Below are positions 8,677 through 15,798 of a stretch of 64,000 bases of DNA, in pieces; the stretch's first letter is position 1; every line of letters starts with the position of its first letter. The DNA comes from Burkholderiales bacterium Ga0074133. Its GTDB lineage: Bacteria; Pseudomonadota; Gammaproteobacteria; Burkholderiales; Burkholderiaceae_C. The DNA is taken from assembly GCA_001464865.1 (NCBI GenBank), contig LNEG01000065.1, forward strand, positions 1 through 64,000, in the 5' to 3' direction. The position numbers were made by a program, and so were the translations under genes. Below the pieces are notes generated by a model, which searched no databases, had not been told where the DNA came from, and saw nothing but the letters and a program-made list of their open reading frames with translations.

Positions 8677-9123
8677 TCAAAACAGGTCTACAGATCCCGC
8701 ATCCATCTCGCTCTGCGTCACGGGGTTGGGCCTGTCGGGCGCCATCTCTGCAAATGGTGCGGCGTCTTCCCCCTCCTCGTGCCCCATGGCCTCTGATGCG
8801 AGTCGGAACGCACAGCCCTGCAGGACTTTCGTGGTGTGCCAGATCAGCTGGGACGCCATGTCCTGGAACTGGAGTTCAGTCACTGCACTGCGAAGGGCGG
8901 CCCGGGCAGCGACCAACTCAGGCGCGTCTTCAACGACCGCATCCGTCAGTGCTGCATTGGCCTCACCAAAGCGCTCGAGAAGATTGTCCGTAGCATGGCT
9001 CAGCAAGCCCTCAAGGCGATGCAGATCGTGCATCACGACCAGCAGCGAATCCTGTAGCTCTGCCGCCACCATGACGGGCACCTGCACCGCAGGCTCCCCG
9101 GATGTTGTTAGCGTTGATTGCAT
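8677..9123 (-). CDS. CheZ-like putative CheY phosphatase, divergent
   Basis: A protein of 148 aa, mostly predicted helix. Residues 81-98 (VTELQFQDMASQLIWHTT) resemble the catalytic helix of CheZ: D88 and Q92 form the DxxxQ pair matching FHDLTGQVI in the canonical CheZ at 40645-41259. It is shorter than CheZ (148 against 204 aa here) and lacks the usual CheZ C-terminal peptide. It ends instead in GSVDLF, exactly like CheD of the same operon. GGAG lies 5 bases before the ATG. It is the first gene of the operon, just ahead of cheY. The phosphatase role is inferred from one motif and the position; other CheY- or CheA-binding roles are possible. Confidence 0.6.
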   Translation of the reverse strand: MQSTLTTSGEPAVQVPVMVAAELQDSLLVVMHDLHRLEGLLSHATDNLLERFGEANAALTDAVVEDAPELVAARAALRSAVTELQFQDMASQLIWHTTKVLQGCAFRLASEAMGHEEGEDAAPFAEMAPDRPNPVTQSEMDAGSVDLF

Positions 9124-9309
9124 CGTTTCTCCATCGCAGCATCATCAGCAAGTCACGCGAAAATACAGCGCTATGGCGTTGTACACGCCCCACGCCCGCC
9201 GATTGCGCAGTGAGCCACTGTCGCTAGCATTTGACGGCCGCAGCACGGCTACCCCAACCGGAAAAACACGTCTTGTTTGTTCCAATTTGTATCCTATGAT
9301 AGCGCCCTC

Positions 9310-10422
9310 ATGGTCCAGAAATCATCCGACCGACTTCTTGCGATCTTGCACCTTGAGGACTCGGAAGCGGATCACGGACTCATGACACTCGCTCTCAAGC
9401 GCGGAGGGCTTTCGTTCAGGGCGCTTCGTGTCGACACACTGGAGGAATTTCAGGAGCAAATCGACAGAGGCTGTTTCGACATTGTTCTGGCAGATTACCG
9501 CCTGCCGGGCTTTACTGCCCTTGATGCTTGGTCGTATGTGGCGCAAAAGCCGCAGTCGCCACCATTCATTCTTGTCTCTGGAGCGATTGGAGAAACCGCG
9601 GCTGTGGATGCCATCCGCATGGGAATGGCGGATTACCTCCTGAAGGACGACCTGCAGCGACTTCCCCATGTGGTGGAAAGGGCTATCGAAGTCCATGAAG
9701 CTCGGAATGCGCGGGAGCAGGCCGTCAGTGAGCTTGCCGTTTCCGAACGGAGACTTTCAGAGCTTGCCGAGCACCTTCAGTTGTCGATCGAGCGCGAGCG
9801 CGCATCTATTGCACGAGAGATCCATGATGACATTGGAGGAGCCCTCACCGCCGTGCGTTTTGACGTTTCCTGGATCGCACGCCATAGCGATAACGAGGCC
9901 ATGCGCAAACACGCGATCTCGGCAGCTGAAATGCTTCACCACGCTATCGGAGCAAGCCAGCGGATCATGATGAACCTGCGCCCACCCGTGCTGGAACAGG
10001 GCCTGGTTGCCGCGGTACAGTGGCTAGCGACGGGGTTTGAGCAGCGCACCGGCACACCTGTCCAGTTCACAAGCAGCAGGGACACCATTCCAGCGTCGAA
10101 TGACATCCAGCTGGTCGCCTATCGCACAGCACAAGAAGCGCTCACCAACATCTCCAAGCATGCAAACCCCAGTAAAGTCACCATTGACCTGTCCGATCAG
10201 GAGGGCGTGCTGACGATTGAAGTGTCGGATGATGGCGTTGGCATTGAACCCGAGATGTTAAGCAAGCCGAGAGCTTTCGGTCTGAGGGGGCTACAGGAAA
10301 GGGCTCGTACCGTAGGCGGCTGGATCGACATCAGCAGCAGGCCGGGCCAGGGGACATCCGTGATACTTTCAGTTCCCCTAACAGCTGCCGGCAGTTCCGT
10401 CGCTCAAGGAGCCCATCAGTGA
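9310..10422 (+). CDS. receiver-containing sensor histidine kinase, NarL-type partner
   Basis: A protein of 370 aa with an N-terminal receiver domain (D62 in FDIVLADYRLPGF), a short coiled segment, and a HisKA_3 dimerisation domain. The phospho-acceptor H172 lies in AREIHDDIGGALTAVRFD. A C-terminal ATPase follows (VSDDGVGIE, GLRGLQERA). There is no membrane segment and no PAS or other sensor domain, so the input must come through the receiver or a partner. The ATG at 9310 is chosen; an in-frame TTG at 9277 is also open, and neither has a clear ribosome binding site. Its stop overlaps the start of the next gene (GTGA), so the two are translated together. The pair is divergent from the chemotaxis operon. 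Confidence 0.88.
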   Translation: MVQKSSDRLLAILHLEDSEADHGLMTLALKRGGLSFRALRVDTLEEFQEQIDRGCFDIVLADYRLPGFTALDAWSYVAQKPQSPPFILVSGAIGETAAVDAIRMGMADYLLKDDLQRLPHVVERAIEVHEARNAREQAVSELAVSERRLSELAEHLQLSIERERASIAREIHDDIGGALTAVRFDVSWIARHSDNEAMRKHAISAAEMLHHAIGASQRIMMNLRPPVLEQGLVAAVQWLATGFEQRTGTPVQFTSSRDTIPASNDIQLVAYRTAQEALTNISKHANPSKVTIDLSDQEGVLTIEVSDDGVGIEPEMLSKPRAFGLRGLQERARTVGGWIDISSRPGQGTSVILSVPLTAAGSSVAQGAHQ

Positions 10423-11048
10423 TCCGCGTAGTGCTTTGCGATGACCATGCTGTGCTGCGGCGCGGCATAAGGGACACCCTTTGTGAGGCACCCGATATCA
10501 GCGTGACGGCGGAAGCCGGAGGATACGCAGAGCTGCGGGAGGTGCTTCGCACCGACCTGTGCGATATCCTTTTGTTGGACTTGAACATGCCAGGACGGAG
10601 CGGACTCGAGGTCCTGGCCAGCGTGCGCGAAACCCACCCTGGCATCAAGGTGCTGATCGTTTCGATGTACCCCGAGGACCAGTATGCACTGCGCTGCCTG
10701 AAAGCCGGTGCCCACGGGTATGCCAACAAGGCAGGCGATCCAGTGCAGTTGATCGAGGCCGTGCGGACTGTGAACCAAGGGCGCAAATACCTCACACCCG
10801 ACGTGGCACAGATGCTGGCGGATAGCCTGGCCCAGCCCACGCCAGAACTGCCGCATGCCACTCTTTCCGAGCGCGAGTTGCAGACACTGGTCAAGATCGC
10901 ATCAGGACGACGACTCTCCGACATTGCAGAGGAACTGATGCTGAGCCCGAAAACCGTCAGCGTCTACCGTTCAAGAGTGCTTGAAAAGCTCAAGCTGACA
11001 AACAACGCGGAACTGACTGTTTACGCCATTCGCAACCAGCTCGTCTGA
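10419..11048 (+). CDS. NarL/FixJ family response regulator
   Basis: A protein of 209 aa with an N-terminal receiver (D8/D9, phosphorylation site D54 in LLLDLNMPGRSG, K in ANKAGDP). A C-terminal LuxR-type helix-turn-helix (LSERELQTLVKIASGRRLSDIAEEL, then SPKTVSVYRSRVLEKL) binds DNA. The GTG start overlaps the kinase stop codon, and AAGGAG lies 8 bases upstream. It is almost certainly the partner of the upstream HisKA_3 kinase. Targets cannot be read from the sequence; the position beside che and fli operons makes motility genes possible but unproven. Confidence 0.92.
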   Translation: MIRVVLCDDHAVLRRGIRDTLCEAPDISVTAEAGGYAELREVLRTDLCDILLLDLNMPGRSGLEVLASVRETHPGIKVLIVSMYPEDQYALRCLKAGAHGYANKAGDPVQLIEAVRTVNQGRKYLTPDVAQMLADSLAQPTPELPHATLSERELQTLVKIASGRRLSDIAEELMLSPKTVSVYRSRVLEKLKLTNNAELTVYAIRNQLV

Positions 11049-11130
11049 GTCGACGCGCCCCCGTTGCGCCTGTTAAGGATCCTCGGCACGAATCAAGCGG
11101 TAAGTGAGCGCTGCGGGTCCGGATGGGCTA

Positions 11131-11235
11131 CAAGGCGCAAAACGCTGCAATAGCCGCAGCTATTGCGAGTCTTTGCGCGTGCGGCAGACCGCCCGAGACC
11201 GCAGATGCACACACCGCGCTGATTCGTGCAAAGGG
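11131..11235 (+). repeat. dispersed repeat, copy 1 (about 105 bp)
   Basis: A second, diverged copy lies at about 29087-29215 in the same orientation. The best shared blocks are GACCGCAGATGCACA, GCCGCCCG and the CGCTG…TCGTGCA stretch. This copy begins with a perfect hairpin (11147-11154 GCAATAGC with 11159-11166 GCTATTGC). Both copies sit between convergent genes. I recognise the family as common in Acidovorax-like genomes. It probably helps end transcription from both sides. The overlapping 62-aa reading frame (11123-11311) is not a believable gene. Confidence 0.68.
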
Positions 11236-11239
11236 CAAC

Positions 11240-12010
11240 TTATCGCTGGGTCGCAAAAAAGTCGATCGCCTGCCGCATGAGTGCAAGCACAGGCTGCTCC
11301 AGCATGGGTAGCGTGGCTGCAATCCCCAGCATGCCCACGGTGAGGGTGACGGGAAACCCGACCGCATAGATGTTCATCTGCGGCGCCACGCGGGAAATGA
11401 TACCCAGCGTCAGGTTCACAAACATCAACAAGGCAATCATGGGTAAAGCGATCCAGAGAGCACTTGAAAACAGCGAAGCCCCGATCTCGTGTAAACGCAT
11501 CTGGGCGAGCGATTGCAAGAAGTTTCCGTTGACGGGAAATCGGTCAAAGCTCTTGATGACGGCCATCAGTATCAGCAGATGCCCGTTGATCACCACAAAC
11601 AAAAGCACCGCCATGTGGCCAAAGAACCTGGCTACGGCGCTAACCTGGGCATTCGATGTCGGGTCAAAGAACGATGCGAAGTTCAGCCCCATCTGCAAGC
11701 CAATGATTTCGCCCGCAAGTTCCACCGCGGCAAAAACCAGCCTCACCGTGAATCCGATGGCCAGACCAATCGCCACCTGTTGGGCAACTGCTGCCAGTGC
11801 ATCAGGGCCGTTGACGCTGATGACGGGCTGATCCACCAGCACGGCCTGGGCGCAAAGAGCCACCAGAAACGCGAGCCCGATCTTGACCCGCATCGGTACC
11901 GCGCGCATCGAGAACACGGGTGCCACGGAGAAGACCGCCAGCACGCGGAGAAACGGCCAGAGTATGGGGGAGAGCCAGCCCATGATCTGCGCCTCGCTGA
12001 ACGTGATCAC
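11240..12010 (-). CDS. fliR: flagellar type III export gate protein FliR
   Basis: A protein of 256 aa, an inner membrane component of the flagellar export gate that forms a helical complex with FliP and FliQ. It begins with the family-typical SEAQIMGWLSPILWPFLRV and has several hydrophobic segments. MGLNFASFFDPTSNAQ is a recognisable FliR block. The start is GTG at 12010 with GGAG 8 bases upstream. It is the last gene of the fliLMNOPQR operon and faces the response regulator gene across a spacer carrying a dispersed repeat. Confidence 0.95.
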   Translation of the reverse strand: MITFSEAQIMGWLSPILWPFLRVLAVFSVAPVFSMRAVPMRVKIGLAFLVALCAQAVLVDQPVISVNGPDALAAVAQQVAIGLAIGFTVRLVFAAVELAGEIIGLQMGLNFASFFDPTSNAQVSAVARFFGHMAVLLFVVINGHLLILMAVIKSFDRFPVNGNFLQSLAQMRLHEIGASLFSSALWIALPMIALLMFVNLTLGIISRVAPQMNIYAVGFPVTLTVGMLGIAATLPMLEQPVLALMRQAIDFFATQR

Positions 12011-12112
12011 GGAAAGTCTCCAGCGCGGAGGTTGGGCGATGCGAGGCCCAGACTCCCGGCCAGCTGCATACGCCCCCGTGGGGCACAGACCAGGCAGGAG
12101 GACTGCATGCGT

Positions 12113-12382
12113 CTATCCGATCACCGAAGGGATCGACTCGATGGTGCGGCGAATGTAGTCCACCAGTGAGCTGAGCATCCAGGGCCCGGCAATCGCAAAC
12201 ACCACCATGGCCGCTATCAGCTTGGGCACGAAAGCAAGTGTGGCCTCGTGAATTTGCGTCACCGCCTGAAAAATGCTCACGATCAGCCCCACAGCCATGA
12301 CAACGCCCAGAACAGGCATCGAGATCATCAGCAACAACGTCAATGCGTCGTGCCCGATCGTGAGCACCATTTGCGGGTTCAT
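12113..12382 (-). CDS. fliQ: flagellar type III export gate protein FliQ
   Basis: A protein of 89 aa with two hydrophobic hairpin helices, the normal size and plan for FliQ. It packs with FliP and FliR to make the export gate. The motifs AVGLIVSIFQAVTQIHEATL and FVPKLIAAMVV are characteristic. AGGAG lies upstream of the ATG. It follows fliP by 12 bases and precedes fliR by about 100 bases. Confidence 0.96.
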   Translation of the reverse strand: MNPQMVLTIGHDALTLLLMISMPVLGVVMAVGLIVSIFQAVTQIHEATLAFVPKLIAAMVVFAIAGPWMLSSLVDYIRRTIESIPSVIG

Positions 12383-12394
12383 CCACGCACTCCT

Positions 12395-13174
12395 TCAGGG
12401 AACGAAGCTCGCTGCTAACGAGCCAATCAGAAGATTCCAGCCGTCGGCCAGCACGAACAGCATCAACTTGAAGGGCAATGCGACCAGCACTGGCGACAGC
12501 ATCATCATCCCCAGAGACATCAGAATGCTCGACACCACCATGTCGATCACCAGAAACGGGATGAAGATCATGAACCCTATCTGAAAAGCGGACTTCAACT
12601 CACTGGTCACAAACGCGGGTACAAGAACACGCAGTGGCGCAGTTTCAGCCGTCACTTGAGGGTCAAGCCGTGCGAGCCTGGAAAACAACGCGAAGTCCGA
12701 CTGCCGGGTCTGCTTGAGCATGAAGGTCCGCATGGGTGCCTCAGCCCGTTCAAGTGCCTGTTCGAACGTGATCGTGTTCTTGGTATACGGCACGTAGGCG
12801 TCTTCGTAGACGCGGTCCAGAGTTGGACCCATGACGAAAAAAGTCAGGAACAGGGACAGCCCGATGATGACCTGGTTGGGCGGAGCCGACTGCGTGCCGA
12901 GGGCCTGGCGCAGCAGCGACAACACAATCACGATCCGGGTGAATCCCGTCATCATGAGCAGAACCGCTGGAAGAAACGACAGGGCCGTGAAGAACAGCAG
13001 CGTCTGGATCGGAACGGAGTAGCTGTTGCCCCCTGGTCCGGTCCCGACCACCAACGGCAGCGACCCTGCTGCAGGCTGCGCCAAAGCAGGTACATGAAAA
13101 GCAAGAGCCGAAAGGGCAACCAGTGCCCACAGCGGCGCCGATTGCCGGATAACTCCACAACGGCGCTCAGGCAT
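12395..13174 (-). CDS. fliP: flagellar type III export gate protein FliP
   Basis: A protein of 259 aa, the core pore-forming subunit of the export gate. An N-terminal signal-like hydrophobic segment ends at PALAQPA, as is usual for FliP, and is followed by TLLFFTALSFLPAVLLMMT, GLSLFLTFFVMGPT and FIPFLVIDMVVSSILMSLGM. The reading frame is open further upstream, but the ATG at 13174 overlaps the fliO stop by 8 bases and has AGAAGG upstream. It lies between fliO and fliQ. Confidence 0.95.
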   Translation of the reverse strand: MPERRCGVIRQSAPLWALVALSALAFHVPALAQPAAGSLPLVVGTGPGGNSYSVPIQTLLFFTALSFLPAVLLMMTGFTRIVIVLSLLRQALGTQSAPPNQVIIGLSLFLTFFVMGPTLDRVYEDAYVPYTKNTITFEQALERAEAPMRTFMLKQTRQSDFALFSRLARLDPQVTAETAPLRVLVPAFVTSELKSAFQIGFMIFIPFLVIDMVVSSILMSLGMMMLSPVLVALPFKLMLFVLADGWNLLIGSLAASFVP

Positions 13175-13541
13175 GACCAGCCTTCTGTGCCGAATGCCCA
13201 GCCATCGCCATTTCCTTTTCGAAGGACGGCACCGCGGCCGTGCCCGCCGATGGCGATGTCCCTGCGCTGATTGGCAACACATGGAGACAAGTGATCTGCT
13301 GGGGCGTGACGCCCAACACGAGGCAGGTGCGCGCATGATCCGGCCCCACCTCGACCGTCACGACCTTTTGCTGCGGGCCCACGGCTACCGCAGAAACCAC
13401 CTTCGAAGGTGCCCCCACTGCGAGTCCGCTGGACGCGTGCCTCTGCTGCAGACGACGAACGAGCCACGGTAGCGTGGCCATGGCGCCCACAAAGAGCACC
13501 ACGACCAGCAGGGTCTGCGTCATGCTGCCGGTGCTACCCAC
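13167..13541 (-). CDS. fliO: flagellar biosynthesis protein FliO
   Basis: A protein of 124 aa (118 if the ATG at 13523 is used). A single N-terminal membrane segment (TLLVVVLFVGAMATLPWLV) is followed by a cytoplasmic domain containing VVTVEVGPDHARTCLVLGV. FliO assists assembly of the FliP ring. The GTG at 13541 overlaps the fliN stop by 8 bases, mirroring the fliO-fliP overlap, so it is preferred. Sequence conservation in this family is low; the call rests on the fold plan and the place between fliN and fliP. Confidence 0.86.
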   Translation of the reverse strand: MGSTGSMTQTLLVVVLFVGAMATLPWLVRRLQQRHASSGLAVGAPSKVVSAVAVGPQQKVVTVEVGPDHARTCLVLGVTPQQITCLHVLPISAGTSPSAGTAAVPSFEKEMAMAGHSAQKAGHA

Positions 13542-13971
13542 GGCTCACCCGACGCAGGCGTTCCGACGGCGTCACCACATCGGTGAGGCGGATACCAAAC
13601 TTGTCATTCACCACGACCACCTCGCCCTGGGCAATGAGGTAGCCGTTGACGAGCACGTCCATCGGCTCGCCTGCGAGCGCATCGAGCTCTACGACAGAGC
13701 CCTGTGCAAGCTGCAGGATGTACTTGATAGGCACCTTGGTCCGGCCCAGCTCCACAGAAAGCTGCACCGGGATATCGAGCACCATGTTGATATCGTTGAC
13801 CGAACCATCTGCAGTTCCCGAAAACGGCCGCACTGGCTCGCCCGACAAGGGGCCGCCCTGCTCCCCGTCAGCGGGTTTGTCGTCGGTTCGCTTCTGCTCT
13901 TCCAGCGCCTCGGCCCAGCCAGCGAACGGATCGTCCGCGGCTGCGTCCTTGTTGTCTTCTTCAGTTGACAT
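13534..13971 (-). CDS. fliN: flagellar motor switch protein FliN
   Basis: A protein of 145 aa. The C-terminal SpoA domain (about 65-145: VLDIPVQLSVELGRTK, QLAQGSVVELDALAGEP, VNGYLIAQGEVVVV) forms the base of the C ring and docks FliH. The N-terminal 60 residues are acidic and low complexity. GGGAG precedes the ATG, which overlaps the end of fliM. It lies between fliM and fliO. Confidence 0.96.
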   Translation of the reverse strand: MSTEEDNKDAAADDPFAGWAEALEEQKRTDDKPADGEQGGPLSGEPVRPFSGTADGSVNDINMVLDIPVQLSVELGRTKVPIKYILQLAQGSVVELDALAGEPMDVLVNGYLIAQGEVVVVNDKFGIRLTDVVTPSERLRRVSRG

Positions 13972-14965
13972 TCTTCTCTCCCAGCCAGCTCATATCGGAA
14001 GTGCGCAGGCATTCTTCGATACGGATGGCGTACTTCGAATTGTGTGTGCCGTACTGGCATTCAAAAATGGGGACCCCGCCGATCGAGGCGCGGATGCGCG
14101 GCTCGCGATCGAGCTCGATGAAATCACCCGGCTTCATGGCCAGCAACTGCTCCACCGTCGCGTCAGCCTTGGCCAGCTCGGCAACCAGGGTCACCTCAGC
14201 AGCCTGAATCTCCCGCGTCAAAACGCGGACCCACCGCCGGTCAACCTCGATCGAGTCACCCTGTGTGGACGAGTACAGCACGTCCCGGATAGGTTCCAGC
14301 GTCGCGTAAGGCATGCAGATATGAATGGCGCCTGACAGGTCTCCGATCTCCAGCTGAAACGCCGTCGACACCACAATTTCGCTCGGTGTCGCAATGTTGG
14401 CAAATTGCGGCTGCATTTCAGACCGCTGGTATTCGAGCTCCAGCGGATAGATTCCCTGCCACGCCTTCTTGTATTCGGCGCAAATGACGTCGACAAGCCG
14501 GTTGATCACGCGTTGCTCAGTCGGGGAAAAATCGCGGCCCTCGATGCGCGTCTGGAACTTCCCCACACCACCGTACAGGGTGTCGATGATCCCGAAGACC
14601 AGCGAAGGCTCGCAAACGATGAGCCCGCTACCGCGCAAGGGCCTGATGGCCAATATGTTGAAGTTGGTAGGTACGGCCAGCTCCCTCAGGAACGCGCTGT
14701 AACGCTGCACAGAGACTGTGCCTACCGAGATCTCGGGGCTGCGGCGGATGAAGTTGAAAAGACCGATGCGGAAGTTGCGGGCAAAGCGTTCGTTGACGAT
14801 CTCCATCGTCGGCATGCGACCGCGGACGATGCGCTCCTGGCTGGAAATGTCATACGTGCGTACCGACCCCGCCTCGGCTACCTCCTCGACAGATTTCTGG
14901 CTTTCTCCAGTAACCCCCTCAAGGAGGGCATCCACTTCTTCTTGCGAAAGGAAGGAATCACTCAT
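13961..14965 (-). CDS. fliM: flagellar motor switch protein FliM
   Basis: A protein of 334 aa. It begins with MSDSFLSQEEVDALLEGV, the conserved N-terminal peptide that binds phosphorylated CheY. A middle CheC-like domain and a C-terminal SpoA domain (AKADATVEQLLAMKPGDFIEL) follow. FliM is the C-ring subunit that converts CheY-P binding into a change of rotation. It overlaps fliN by 11 bases and follows fliL by 18 bases. Confidence 0.97.
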   Translation of the reverse strand: MSDSFLSQEEVDALLEGVTGESQKSVEEVAEAGSVRTYDISSQERIVRGRMPTMEIVNERFARNFRIGLFNFIRRSPEISVGTVSVQRYSAFLRELAVPTNFNILAIRPLRGSGLIVCEPSLVFGIIDTLYGGVGKFQTRIEGRDFSPTEQRVINRLVDVICAEYKKAWQGIYPLELEYQRSEMQPQFANIATPSEIVVSTAFQLEIGDLSGAIHICMPYATLEPIRDVLYSSTQGDSIEVDRRWVRVLTREIQAAEVTLVAELAKADATVEQLLAMKPGDFIELDREPRIRASIGGVPIFECQYGTHNSKYAIRIEECLRTSDMSWLGEKNVN

Positions 14966-14983
14966 GACTGGTCCTCGCCCGTG

Positions 14984-15565
14984 TCACTGGATGATGAAGT
15001 TGGAGAAAAGCACGCGCTGCACAGGATTGCGTTCCACGCGTTTGCGGGCGGCTGGGCGATCCTCATCTTCCTCGTCCGCTTGCGCTGCAGCCGCACGTGC
15101 TCGCTCACGCTCGGTTGGAACCTTGTATCCCAGCGGGCGCGACACCTCGCGCAGGATGTCGGTGGCGAGCTTCTCCTTGCCCTCGCGCTGCAAAAGCTCC
15201 GCAGACGTCCGTTGCGACACCAGCAGCAGGATGCCGCTGCGAATGCTCGGCAGGTATTGCTTGACCTGCTCGGCCGTCTTCGCGTCCTCCAGCTCGAGCG
15301 TGATGCCGATCTGCGCAAAACGATCCCCTCCCGGGTCGGCGAGGTTCACCACCATGTTTTCAAGCGGAAGAAATGTCGGGGCCACCTTGGGCGCTTCTTT
15401 GGCGGGTTTTGCGCTGGCACCGCCCTCCTCATCGCCTTGGGAGCGGGTCATGAACCACGCGGCTGCTCCGCCGCCGGCCAGCACTACAAGCAGTACAACG
15501 CCGATGATGATCACCAGCATTTTTTTGCTTTTGACCGGGGCCGCTGCGGGTGGGTTAGCTGACAC
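14984..15565 (-). CDS. fliL: flagellar basal body-associated protein FliL
   Basis: A protein of 193 aa with a short cytoplasmic N-terminus, one membrane segment (MLVIIIGVVLLVVLAGGGAAAWF) and a periplasmic domain. LPLENMVVNLADPGGDRFAQIGI starts the FliL core. FliL surrounds the stator and supports torque. The start is GTG at 15565, with AAGGAA upstream. It is the first gene of the fliL-R operon. A 233-base spacer upstream holds a perfect inverted repeat (15639-15666). Confidence 0.94.
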   Translation of the reverse strand: MSANPPAAAPVKSKKMLVIIIGVVLLVVLAGGGAAAWFMTRSQGDEEGGASAKPAKEAPKVAPTFLPLENMVVNLADPGGDRFAQIGITLELEDAKTAEQVKQYLPSIRSGILLLVSQRTSAELLQREGKEKLATDILREVSRPLGYKVPTERERARAAAAQADEEDEDRPAARKRVERNPVQRVLFSNFIIQ

Positions 15566-15638
15566 GATGCGGTTTCCTTGCTAGAAGAGCTGCCAGGCGC
15601 CTGCATTTGATCCATGCCAGTGCCGCCTGAGATGCCCC

Positions 15639-15666
15639 ATTATGGGATGACGATGCAACCCATAAT
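15639..15666 (-). promoter_or_regulatory. inverted repeat upstream of fliL (candidate operator)
   Basis: The arms ATTATGGG (15639-15646) and CCCATAAT (15659-15666) are perfect complements separated by 12 bases. The repeat lies about 74-101 bases before the fliL start. The wide spacing suits a protein-binding site better than an RNA hairpin. The master regulator FlhDC binds paired inverted boxes, so it is one candidate, but I cannot match its consensus with confidence. Confidence 0.5.
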
Positions 15667-15753
15667 AGCCAGAATAAATGCCTAAAACCACGGCATTCAA
15701 CAACCTATGCAGGGTTGCTGAACGTGTCGCCCGTCCGGGCCCAGGCGGGCATT

Positions 15754-15773
15754 GTGGCTAGGCTCGCAGCCAC
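15754..15773 (-). terminator. possible hairpin after fliK
   Basis: GTGGCT (15754-15759) and AGCCAC (15768-15773) can pair around 8 bases, 26 bases after the fliK stop. A second GC-rich inverted repeat (GCCCG…CGGGC) lies at about 15730-15750. No T run follows on the minus strand, so this may be only a weak or Rho-dependent end. It helps separate fliK from the fliL operon. Confidence 0.3.
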
Positions 15774-15798
15774 GCCAGCATTGCAGCCTCGGCGCCGC

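Noticed and set aside
9274-9300. TATGAT (9295-9300) with a weak upstream TTG as promoter of the receiver-kinase gene
   Set aside because: The -35 match is poor and the start would lie almost on the ATG; too weak to list as a feature.
11123-11311. 62-codon reading frame between the response regulator and fliR
   Set aside because: It lies mostly in a dispersed repeat and overlaps fliR; no support for translation.
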